This document shows, in pieces, positions 1 to 7,182 of a DNA stretch of 64,000 nucleotides. Origin of the DNA: Pseudomonas multiresinivorans (lineage in GTDB: Bacteria > Pseudomonadota > Gammaproteobacteria > Pseudomonadales > Pseudomonadaceae); NCBI RefSeq assembly GCF_012971725.1, contig NZ_CP048833.1, positions 682,001-746,000 on the forward strand. Reading direction: 5' to 3'. Each line of letters starts with the position of its first letter. Within the stretch, counting starts at the first letter, position 1. The notes beneath the pieces are model-generated. The model worked only from the letters and a program-made list of their open reading frames with translations, did not search any database and was not told where the DNA came from. The position numbers and the translations under genes were made by a program.

Positions 1-2
1 CG

Positions 3-518
3 CAGGTCGGCGGGCTCAACGCGACCACGCCGATCCACGCCTTTACCGCCAGCGTGCAGCCGGGGATGGTCCGGCGCTATTTCGAGGCCGGCATGCAGGG
101 CGTGCTGGGCAAGCCGCTGCGCCTGGATGACCTGCGCCGTGCGCTGTCCGGCGTGGCTTGGGAGCTGTTGCCGGAGGCTGTGGATAACGGCCCGCTGGAT
201 CGCCAGGTGCTCGATACCCACCGCCGGTTGCTGGGCGAGCACAAGCTGAACGAACTGCTTGCCAGCCTGTGGAAGTTGCTCGATGAGCAATGGCCGCTGC
301 TGCTGGATGCGCTGCGCCAGGATGATGCCGTCGAGGCCGCGAGCCTTGCGCATCGCTTGGCCGGGAGTTGCCGGTCCATGGGCTTGCGCGGGTTGGGGGA
401 TTGCCTGGGTGAGCTGGAAGAGGCGGCGCTGGCGGGGGCTTCGCTTGGTGATTGGCTGGAGCGGCTGGAGCGGGAGAGGGCGGTTGTCATTGAGCTTCTC
501 AAGAATACCCAGTCCTAG
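3..518 (+). CDS. aruS: C-terminal part of hybrid sensor kinase AruS (receiver end plus Hpt domain), partial
   Basis: The reading frame is open from the window edge and ends in TAG, so only the C-terminus is present. The first residues (TPIHAFTASV) look like the beta5 end of a receiver domain. The last ~120 residues form a histidine phosphotransfer domain with the motif AHRLAGS; the phospho-accepting His codon is at 351-353. This layout fits a BvgS-type hybrid kinase. In P. aeruginosa such a sensor (AruS) lies next to the permease and aruHI operon that follow here and controls the arginine transaminase pathway with AruR. The identity is inferred from that context; the sensor and kinase domains are outside the window. 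Confidence 0.65.
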   Translation, partial: QVGGLNATTPIHAFTASVQPGMVRRYFEAGMQGVLGKPLRLDDLRRALSGVAWELLPEAVDNGPLDRQVLDTHRRLLGEHKLNELLASLWKLLDEQWPLLLDALRQDDAVEAASLAHRLAGSCRSMGLRGLGDCLGELEEAALAGASLGDWLERLERERAVVIELLKNTQS

Positions 519-537
519 CCCTGGTGAAGCGGGCCGG

Positions 538-645
538 CCCTCACCCCAGCCCTCTCCCAGAGGGAGAGGGGGCCGATTGTGGCGGCTGGCACCACAGCTT
601 CATCCTGCGCCGAACAGTCCCCTAGAGGGTTAGGGTGAGGGGAGA
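538..645. repeat. REP-type element, CCCTCTCCC family
   Basis: Two inverted elements flank a short spacer: CCCTCACCCCAGCCCTCTCCC then AGAGGGAGAGG at the left, and the mirrored AGGGTTAGGGTGAGGGG at the right. The same family recurs at 4775, 7055, 11463, 11653, 21440, 21545, 44053 and 44118, always between genes. Confidence 0.75.
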
Positions 646-680
646 GCCCGAGCACCGAAGTAGCAGGGAGCGCCAAAGCC

Positions 681-774
681 TGTAGGAGCGAGGGGGCGCC
701 TAGCCCTTGCTCGCGAACCCGCCCAGCTATCTCATAGCCGGCTGAATCTGTTCGCGAGCAAGCTCGCTCCTACA
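681..774. repeat. REP-type element, TGTAGGAGCGAG family
   Basis: It starts TGTAGGAGCGAG, contains TTGCTCGCGAAC, and ends with the mirrored TTCGCGAGCAAGCTCGCTCCTACA. This is a paired palindromic (REPIN-like) element typical of Pseudomonas intergenic DNA. Copies or variants occur at least nine more times in the window. Confidence 0.8.
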
Positions 775-821
775 AAATCAAAAGCGCTGAAAGCTAAGCC
801 CCACGCGCCCTGCACAAAATC

Positions 822-871
822 CTTACATCTTTCTACAACTTCGATCCGTAGGAACAACGGGGTCTTACATC
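822..871 (+). promoter_or_regulatory. Direct repeat CTTACATC, two copies 42 bp apart
   Basis: CTTACATC occurs at 822-829 and 864-871, a start-to-start spacing of 42 bp (four helical turns). Both lie upstream of the leader ORF and permease of the arginine transaminase locus. They are candidate response-regulator (AruR) sites. That assignment is inference from position only; I see no convincing -35/-10 pair. Confidence 0.35.
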
Positions 872-937
872 GCCTTCCAATAATCCGGTGGCATCCGTGC
901 CCGAGCCACGGCCTCTGATTGATTGGAGATAACAATA

Positions 938-1000
938 ATGATCCAACGTAGAGTTCCGCTCCGTCGCGCCCGCCGTTTCCCGGAGGTGCGCCATGTCTGA
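938..1000 (+). CDS. Putative arginine-rich leader peptide (20 aa) overlapping the permease start
   Basis: ATG at 938 follows a good ribosome binding site (GGAG, nine bases upstream). The frame encodes 20 residues and stops with TGA at 998-1000, overlapping the permease ATG at 993 in another frame. Seven of the 20 residues are Arg: residues 4-5, 9-10, 12-13 and 18. One of them uses AGA, a rare codon in high-GC pseudomonads. The permease ribosome binding site (GGAGG) lies inside codons 15-17 of the leader. Translation of the leader could therefore open or block the permease start according to arginine supply. Function is inferred; it could also be a chance frame in GC-rich DNA. Confidence 0.5.
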   Translation: MIQRRVPLRRARRFPEVRHV

Positions 1001-2420
1001 GTCCCATCACGCCCGTAGCGGCGAGAAGATCCAGCTCACCCGCGCGCTCAAGAGCCGCCACATCTTCATGCTGTCGCTGGGCGGCGTGATCGGCACCGGC
1101 CTGTTCATGGGCTCGGGCGTCACCATCAGCTCCGGCGGCCCGATGGGCGCCATCCTGGCTTACCTGGTCGCCGGCCTGCTGATGTACCTGGTGATGGTCT
1201 GCCTGGGCGAGCTGTCGGTGCAGATGCCCGTCTCCGGCTCCTTCCAGGCCCACGCCACGCGCTTCATCGGCCCGGCCACCGGGTTCATGATCGGCTGGGT
1301 CTACTGGATGAGCTGGGCCTCCACCGTCGGCCTGGAATTCACCGCCGCCGGCATGTTGATGACCCGCTGGTTCCCCGAAGTGCCGATCTGGCTGTGGTCG
1401 GGCTTCTTCGTGGTCGTGCTGTTCTCCCTCAACGCCCTGGCCACTCGCGCATTCGGTGAGGCCGAATACTGGTTCTCCGGGATCAAGGTCGCGGCCATCC
1501 TCGGCTTCATCGTGGTCGGCCTGCTGGTGATCTTCGGCGCCATTCCGCTGAACAGCGGCGAGGCCGCGCCGGGGCTGTCCAACCTGGTCGGCGATGGCTT
1601 GTTCCCCAACGGCCTGTCCGCCGTGTTCGCGGTGATGATGACGGTGGTCTACGCCTTCCAGGGCTGCGAGATCATGGGCGTCGCCGCCGGCGAGACCGAC
1701 CAGCCGGAAAAGAGCATCCCGCGCGCCGTGCGCAACGTGGTGTTCCGCGTGCTGATCTTCTATGTGCTGGCGATCGCCGTGCTCTCCTGCATCGTGCCGT
1801 GGAAGCAGGCCGGGCTGATGGAAAGCCCCTTCGTGCAGGTGTTCGACATGGTCGGCATTCCCTACGCCGCCGATCTCATGAACTTCGTGATTCTCACCGC
1901 GATCCTCTCGGTGGGTAACTCCGGCCTCTACGCGTCGACCCGCATCCTCTGGGCCATGTCCAAGACCGGCATGGCGCCGCGCAAGCTGTCCAAGCTCAGC
2001 GCCCGTGGCGTGCCGCTCTACGCGCTGCTGATCAGCCTGGGCTTCGCCCTGCTCTCGCTGCTCACCAGCGTGGTCGCCGCCGATACTCTGTTCATGGTGC
2101 TGATGGCGGTAAGCGGGATGGCCGGCACCGTCACCTGGATCGTCATTGCCTACGCCCAGTACCGCTTCCGCCGCGAACACATGGCCAAGGGCGGCACCGT
2201 GGCCGACCTGAAGTACGCAGCGCCCTTGTTCCCGCTGATACCGCTGGCGTGCATCGCGATCTGCTGCTCGCTGTTCGTGTTCCTCGCCATGGACCCGACC
2301 CAGCGCCCGTCGCTGTACTGGGGCTTCGGCTTCATGGGCGCGTGCTACCTGGCGTACTACCTGCTCAAGCGCAAGCGTGGCCAGGTGCTGAGCGAGGAGG
2401 CGCTGCCGAGTATCGGTTGA
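993..2420 (+). CDS. Amino acid permease (APC superfamily)
   Basis: The 475-residue protein begins with a short polar N-terminus and the APC signature SLGGVIGTGLF, followed by about 12 hydrophobic helices. Segments such as FVILTAILSVGNSGLYASTR and the early CLGELSVQMP motif closely resemble E. coli MmuP and LysP-type permeases. It should be a cytoplasmic-membrane amino acid:proton symporter. The start has a strong RBS (CGGAGG, seven bases upstream). Its place between the aruS tail and the arginine transaminase operon matches PA4981 of P. aeruginosa. It may import arginine or a related amino acid, but the substrate is not shown by sequence. Confidence 0.88.
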   Translation: MSESHHARSGEKIQLTRALKSRHIFMLSLGGVIGTGLFMGSGVTISSGGPMGAILAYLVAGLLMYLVMVCLGELSVQMPVSGSFQAHATRFIGPATGFMIGWVYWMSWASTVGLEFTAAGMLMTRWFPEVPIWLWSGFFVVVLFSLNALATRAFGEAEYWFSGIKVAAILGFIVVGLLVIFGAIPLNSGEAAPGLSNLVGDGLFPNGLSAVFAVMMTVVYAFQGCEIMGVAAGETDQPEKSIPRAVRNVVFRVLIFYVLAIAVLSCIVPWKQAGLMESPFVQVFDMVGIPYAADLMNFVILTAILSVGNSGLYASTRILWAMSKTGMAPRKLSKLSARGVPLYALLISLGFALLSLLTSVVAADTLFMVLMAVSGMAGTVTWIVIAYAQYRFRREHMAKGGTVADLKYAAPLFPLIPLACIAICCSLFVFLAMDPTQRPSLYWGFGFMGACYLAYYLLKRKRGQVLSEEALPSIG

Positions 2421-2435
2421 GTCTTCCTGCATCCG

Positions 2436-2465
2436 AAAAGCCCCGCCTCGCGGGGCTTTTTCTTT
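2436..2465 (+). terminator. Rho-independent terminator after the permease
   Basis: AAAAGCCCCGC, a CTC loop, then GCGGGGCTTTTT, just after the permease stop codon. It separates the permease from the downstream enzyme operon, which must therefore have its own promoter. Confidence 0.9.
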
Positions 2466-2472
2466 GGCTCTT

Positions 2473-2551
2473 TGTAGGAGCGAGCTTGCTCGCGAACCCG
2501 CCCAGGGCCGGAGCTGCCGGAGGCCAATCGCGGACGGAGTCCGCTCCTACG
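2473..2551. repeat. Mixed REP elements downstream of the permease
   Basis: A TGTAGGAGCGAGCTTGCTCGCGAAC half-element is followed by a variant ATCGCGGACGGAGTCCGCTCCTACG. A degenerate copy of the second kind continues to about 2590. The rest of the gap to 2799 holds GC-rich sequence and, near 2720-2760, a more AT-rich stretch that probably carries the promoter of the next operon. Confidence 0.7.
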
Positions 2552-2799
2552 CTCGCCGGTCAGGGAGCAGCGGACTCTGTCCGCGAAGGCCCGCAGGGCC
2601 GTTTGTTCGAAGTTGTAACAAGCTCTCGGGGAAAACCCTGTGGAAACCCCTCAGCCCCCGCGTCGCGCGGCCTTCCCGCCGTTCGGCGGCACGTTACAAG
2701 CCACCCATTCGGGTGGATTGCGAGCTTGCTGAACACTTGTTTAGTATTGGCTCCAACGCTTCATCCGCCTCAGCAAACGACTACAAGAACGAGGGCAGC

Positions 2800-3588
2800 A
2801 TGACTCAGCCATCCCCACTCAGCCGGGTTCAGGACGGTATCGCCTGGATCACCCTGAACCGCCCCGAGCAGCGCAACGCGCTCGACGTCCCCACGCTCAA
2901 GTACCTGCTGGCCCTGTTTGACGCCTATGAGGCCGATGCGGCCGTGCGCGTCATCGTGCTGACCGGCGAAGGCCGCAGCTTCTGCGCCGGCGCCGACCTC
3001 GCCGAATGGGCCGAGGCCGAAGCCCGTGGCGAGCTGGAAACCTACGGCTGGACCGAAACCGCCCACGCCCTGATGCGCCGCCTGCACAGCCTGGACAAGC
3101 CGACCATCGCCGCTGTCAACGGCACTGCCGTCGGCGCCGGGATGGACCTGACCCTGTGCTGCGACTTCCGCATCGCCGGCGCCTCCGCGCGCTTCAAGGC
3201 CGGCTACACCGGCATGGCCTACTGCCCGGACGCTGGCGCCAGCTGGCACCTGCCGCGCCTGATCGGCAGCGAAGCGGCCAAGCGTCTGCTGTTCCTCGAC
3301 GAACTGTGGAACGCCGAACGCGCGCTGAACGCCGGCCTGGTCGGCGAAGTGGTCGCTGATGATCAATTGCAGGCTCACGTCGGCGAGTTCGCCGCACGCC
3401 TGGCCGCTGGCCCGACCTACGCCTTCGGCCACACCAAGCGCCTGATCCGTGAAGGCGCCAGCCGCACCCTGGCCCAGCAGCTGGAAGCCGAACAGGCCGC
3501 CGGGCTGCTCTGCGGCCGCAGCGAAGATGCTGCCGAGGCGCTGCATGCCGTGGCCGAGAAACGCTCCCCCCAATTCAAAGGCCGCTGA
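2800..3588 (+). CDS. Enoyl-CoA hydratase/isomerase family protein
   Basis: A 262-residue crotonase-fold protein. It shows the oxyanion-hole segment FCAGADLAEW (about residues 65-75) and the second hallmark AVGAGMDLTLCCDFRIA (about 107-123). The ATG at 2800 is chosen for its RBS (GAGGG, six bases upstream) and because crotonases start this close to the first conserved strand; the frame is open further upstream. It begins a run of same-strand acyl-CoA genes, with an acyl-CoA dehydrogenase 17 nt downstream. It probably hydrates a 2-enoyl-CoA made by that enzyme. It corresponds by order to PA4980; its substrate is unknown. Confidence 0.88.
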   Translation: MTQPSPLSRVQDGIAWITLNRPEQRNALDVPTLKYLLALFDAYEADAAVRVIVLTGEGRSFCAGADLAEWAEAEARGELETYGWTETAHALMRRLHSLDKPTIAAVNGTAVGAGMDLTLCCDFRIAGASARFKAGYTGMAYCPDAGASWHLPRLIGSEAAKRLLFLDELWNAERALNAGLVGEVVADDQLQAHVGEFAARLAAGPTYAFGHTKRLIREGASRTLAQQLEAEQAAGLLCGRSEDAAEALHAVAEKRSPQFKGR

Positions 3589-3605
3589 CGGCTGCAGGTG
3601 ATGTG

Positions 3606-4766
3606 ATGGATTTCCAACTGACCCAAGAACAGGAAATGCTCGTCGAGGCGGTCAAGGCTTTCGTCGAGAAGGAATTGCTGCCCTACGAAGAGGAAGTGGA
3701 CCGCGCCGACGCGGTGTCCCCGGAGCTGGCCGCGAAGATTCGTGGCAAGGCCCTGGCAGCCGGCTTCTACGCTTTCAACATGCCCGAGGAAGTGGGCGGC
3801 GGCGGCCTGGACTACCTGTCCCAGGCGCTGGTCGAGCGCGAGCTGTCCAAGGTCTCCTGGGCGCTGCACGTGTTCGTTGCGCGGCCCTCGAAGATCCTCA
3901 TGGCCTGCAAGGGTGAGCAGATCCAGAACTACCTGCTGCCGGTGGTACAGGGCGAGAAGATCGACTGCTTCGCCCTCACCGAGCCGGGCGCCGGCTCCGA
4001 CGCCAACTCGATCAAGACCCGCGCCGTGCGTGACGGCGAGGACTTCGTGATCAACGGCTCCAAGCACTTCATCAGCCATGCCGGCCACGCCGACTTCGCC
4101 ATTGTCTTTGCGGTAACCGACACCTTCGAGCGCAACGGCAAGAAGCGCAACGCCGTGACCGCCTTTCTGGTGGACAAGGGCACCGCCGGCATGACCGTGC
4201 GCCGTGGCCCGAAATGCGTGAGCAACAAGGGCTACCACACCTACGAAATCTTCTTCGACGACTGCCGCGTGCCAGCCTCCCAGGTCCTGGGCGAAGTCGA
4301 CAAGGGCTGGGAAGTGGCCAACGCCTGGCTCACCGCCGGTCGTGTGATGGTCGCCGCCAACTGCGTCGGCCAGGCCCAGCGCGCGCTGGACCTGGCGCTG
4401 CAATGGTCCGCCGACCGCAAGCAGTTCGGTGCGGCCATCGGCAGCTACCAGGGCATCTCCTTCAAGCTCGCCGACATGGCCACGCAGATCCGCGCCGCCG
4501 AACTGATGACCCTGCACACCGCCTGGAAGATGGACCGCGGGACCATGACCGACGGCGAAGCCGGCATGGCCAAGCTGTTCGCCAGCGAAGTGCTGGGCAA
4601 GGTTGCCGACGAGACCGTGCAGATCTTCGGCGGCATGGGCCTGATGGACGAAGGCCCGGTGGAGCGCATCTGGCGCAACGCGCGGATCGAGCGCATCTGG
4701 GAAGGCACCTCGGAAATCCAGCGCCACATCATTTCCCGCGAACTGCTGCGTCCGCTGCTGCGCTGA
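3606..4766 (+). CDS. Acyl-CoA dehydrogenase
   Basis: At 386 residues it has the normal length of an FAD-dependent acyl-CoA dehydrogenase. The middle domain contains FALTEPGAGSDANSI (FAD/substrate region). The C-terminus has IWEGTSEIQ, where Glu366 aligns with the usual catalytic base of the medium-chain type. It would oxidise an acyl-CoA to the trans-2-enoyl-CoA and pass electrons to ETF. ATG 3606 gives the usual MDFQLTQEQ start; the GTG just before it is the alternative. By order it matches PA4979 in the arginine transaminase locus. Confidence 0.92.
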   Translation: MDFQLTQEQEMLVEAVKAFVEKELLPYEEEVDRADAVSPELAAKIRGKALAAGFYAFNMPEEVGGGGLDYLSQALVERELSKVSWALHVFVARPSKILMACKGEQIQNYLLPVVQGEKIDCFALTEPGAGSDANSIKTRAVRDGEDFVINGSKHFISHAGHADFAIVFAVTDTFERNGKKRNAVTAFLVDKGTAGMTVRRGPKCVSNKGYHTYEIFFDDCRVPASQVLGEVDKGWEVANAWLTAGRVMVAANCVGQAQRALDLALQWSADRKQFGAAIGSYQGISFKLADMATQIRAAELMTLHTAWKMDRGTMTDGEAGMAKLFASEVLGKVADETVQIFGGMGLMDEGPVERIWRNARIERIWEGTSEIQRHIISRELLRPLLR

Positions 4767-4774
4767 TTCCTTCG

Positions 4775-4809
4775 CCCCCTCTCCCTCTGGGAGAGGGCTG
4801 GGGTGAGGG
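4775..4809. repeat. REP-type element inside the operon, CCCTCTCCC family
   Basis: CCCCCTCTCCC, CTCT, GGGAGAGGG, then GGGGTGAGGG. It fills almost the whole gap between the acyl-CoA dehydrogenase and the CoA ligase, so it would be transcribed as a hairpin within the operon mRNA. Confidence 0.75.
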
Positions 4810-4831
4810 ATAGACAATGCCGAGATAAGAC

Positions 4832-6919
4832 ATGAAAAGAGAAAACCTCCAGCGCCTGTTGGCCCCCCGTCACGTCGCCTTCATCGGCGGCCGCAGCATG
4901 GCGCGCGCGCTCAAGCGCTGCGCCGAAGGCGGCTTCCCGGGTGCGATGTGGCTGGTCAACCCGCAATACGACGAACTCGAAGGCGTGCCCTGCGTGCGCA
5001 GCGTCGCCGACCTGCCCGAAGGCCCGGACGCGGTGTTCGTCGCCACCAACCGCGACCTGACCCTGCAGGCCGTCGCCGAGCTGGCTGCCAAGGATGCTGG
5101 CGGCGCCATCTGCTATGCCTCCGGCTTCGCCGAGACCGGCGCCGAAGGCGAAGCGCTGCAGCGCCGCCTGCTCGAATCCGCCGGCGACATGGCCCTGCTC
5201 GGCCCCAACTGCTACGGCCTGCTCGACTACCTGCACGGCTCCGCGCTGTGGCCGGTGGCCCATGGTGGGCACATGGTCGAGAAGGGCGTGGCGGTGCTCA
5301 CCCAGAGCGGCAACTTCGCCTACAACCTGTCCATGAGCGACCGCTCGCTGCCCATCGCCTACATGGCCTCGGTGGGCAACCAGGCGCAGCTGGGCGTGGC
5401 CGAACTGATGGACGTGCTGCTCGACGAGCCGCGCGTGACCGCCATCGGCCTGCACCTGGAAGGCCTGAAGAACGTTCCCGGTTTCGCCCGCGCCGCCTTC
5501 AAGGCGCTGCAGAAAGGCATCCCGGTGATTGCGCTGAAGACCGGCGTTTCCGAGATCGGCGCCGAGCTCGCGCTCAGCCACACCAGCTCCCTGGCCGGCT
5601 CCGATGCGCTTTACGACGCTCTGTTCGACCGCCTCGGGGTCATCCGCGTCAGCGGCCCGGTGAGCTTCATCGAAACCCTGAAAGCCGCCGCCTGCGGCAA
5701 CCTGCCGGCCGGCCCCAGCCTCGCCGCGCTGGCCTGCTCCGGCGGTGATGCCGGGCTGATCGCCGACTACGCCGAACGCAACGGCCTGAGCCTGCCAAAA
5801 CTGGTCGACGCACAGCGTACCGAGCTGGCGCAGGTGCTGCCGGACTACGCCAACATCGCCAACCCGCTGGACTTCACCACCGCCATCTGGGGCGACGGCC
5901 CGGCGCTGGAGCGCATGCTCGACAGCGCCCTGCAGACTCAAGCCGACGCCGCCCTGCTGGTGCTGGATTACCCCGGCGAAGAGACCGGCGAACGCCCGCA
6001 GTGCGATCTGCTGCTGGAGCTGTACTGCGCCGCGCTGGAGCGCCACGGCAAGGTCGGCTTCATCGCCTCCGCGTTGCCGGAACTGCTGCCCAGGCACGCC
6101 CGCGAACTGCTGCACTCCCACGGCGTTGCCGCGCTGCAAGGCGTGGAAGACGGACTCGCCGCCTGGGGCCGCATCGCCCATTACCGCCAGCGCCGCGAAG
6201 CGCTGCTGGCCCGTGGCGAAGCCGCACTGGTGCCGCTCTGCCCGCAGGCGCTGGAAGGCGAAGGCCGCCTGCTGGACGAGTGGCAATCCAAGCAGGCGCT
6301 GAAACCTTTCGGCCTGCCGCTGCCACGCGCCGCGCTGAGCACACCGACTCAGGCCCGTGAAGCGGCCGCCGATGTCGGCTTCCCGCTGGCGTTGAAAGTG
6401 GTCAGTGCGCAACTGCCGCACAAGACTGAAGCCGGCGGTGTGGCGCTCAACCTGCGCAACGAGGCGGCGCTGGAAGCAGCACTGTTCGACATGCGCGAGA
6501 ACATCGCCCGCCACGCACCCAAAGTGCCGTTCGATCAGGTGCTGCTGGAGCGCATGGCCAACCCGCCGCTGGCCGAGCTGATCGTTGGCATCAAGCGCGA
6601 GAACGGTTTTGGTCTGGCGCTGGTGCTGGGCGCCGGCGGCATCCTCGTCGAGCTGCTCAAGGACAGCCGCAGCCTGCTGCTGCCGACCACCGACGCGGCG
6701 ATCCGCGATGCCCTGCTGAGCCTGCGCAGCGCACCGCTGCTCACCGGCTTCCGTGGCCGTGCGGCGGTGAATCTGGAGGCGCTGGTGGAGGCGATCCGCG
6801 CGGTGGCCGACTACGCCTGTGAACACGTGGACAACCTGCTGGAACTGGACGTGAACCCGCTGCTGGCAGACGCCGATGGCGCCGTGGCGGTGGATGCGCT
6901 GATCCGCGTCGCCGAATGA
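4832..6919 (+). CDS. ADP-forming acyl-CoA synthetase (alpha-beta fused acetate-CoA ligase family)
   Basis: The 695-residue protein joins an N-terminal CoA-binding domain (HVAFIGG near residue 14), succinyl-CoA-ligase-like domains with the phosphohistidine motif LSHTSSLAGSD (about 248-258), and a C-terminal ATP-grasp domain (about 480-690). Such enzymes interconvert acid + ATP + CoA and acyl-CoA + ADP + Pi. With the hydratase and dehydrogenase upstream it could activate an acid made in this operon, for instance 4-guanidinobutyrate; that substrate is inference. It matches PA4978 in order. Confidence 0.85.
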   Translation: MKRENLQRLLAPRHVAFIGGRSMARALKRCAEGGFPGAMWLVNPQYDELEGVPCVRSVADLPEGPDAVFVATNRDLTLQAVAELAAKDAGGAICYASGFAETGAEGEALQRRLLESAGDMALLGPNCYGLLDYLHGSALWPVAHGGHMVEKGVAVLTQSGNFAYNLSMSDRSLPIAYMASVGNQAQLGVAELMDVLLDEPRVTAIGLHLEGLKNVPGFARAAFKALQKGIPVIALKTGVSEIGAELALSHTSSLAGSDALYDALFDRLGVIRVSGPVSFIETLKAAACGNLPAGPSLAALACSGGDAGLIADYAERNGLSLPKLVDAQRTELAQVLPDYANIANPLDFTTAIWGDGPALERMLDSALQTQADAALLVLDYPGEETGERPQCDLLLELYCAALERHGKVGFIASALPELLPRHARELLHSHGVAALQGVEDGLAAWGRIAHYRQRREALLARGEAALVPLCPQALEGEGRLLDEWQSKQALKPFGLPLPRAALSTPTQAREAAADVGFPLALKVVSAQLPHKTEAGGVALNLRNEAALEAALFDMRENIARHAPKVPFDQVLLERMANPPLAELIVGIKRENGFGLALVLGAGGILVELLKDSRSLLLPTTDAAIRDALLSLRSAPLLTGFRGRAAVNLEALVEAIRAVADYACEHVDNLLELDVNPLLADADGAVAVDALIRVAE

Positions 6920-6932
6920 ACACTCCGTGCCC

Positions 6933-7159
6933 TGTAGGAACGAGGGGGACGCCCAGTCCTTGCTCGCGAACAAACCCCGCTGCGGGGCGTGGTTCGCGAG
7001 CAAGCTCGCTCCTACAAAGAGCAGTTCGGTGCTTGAAGGAAGAACACGAACGCTCCCCTCTCCCGCTTGCGGGAGAGGGGGCAAAAAAAGCGGCGCACGC
7101 CGGACACTCGGCGTAGGCCCCCACGAGTAGGGCGAATAACCGCTTGCGGTTATCCGCCG
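6933..7159. repeat. Three consecutive REP-type elements of three families
   Basis: 6933-7016 is a TGTAGG...CCTACA element. 7055-7080 is a CCCCTCTCCC/GGGAGAGGGG hairpin. 7127-7159 is GTAGGGCGAATAACCGC with its mirrored GCGGTTATCCGCC. They fill the gap before aruI, the last one ending only 23 bases before its start codon. Confidence 0.75.
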
Positions 7160-7182
7160 AAGAACAGTTCGGGAGATCGTTA

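Noticed and set aside
732..2432. Long minus-strand frame opposite the permease
   Set aside because: Its His/Gly/Asp/Gln-rich composition is that of an antisense frame in GC-rich DNA, and the plus-strand APC permease is conserved throughout.
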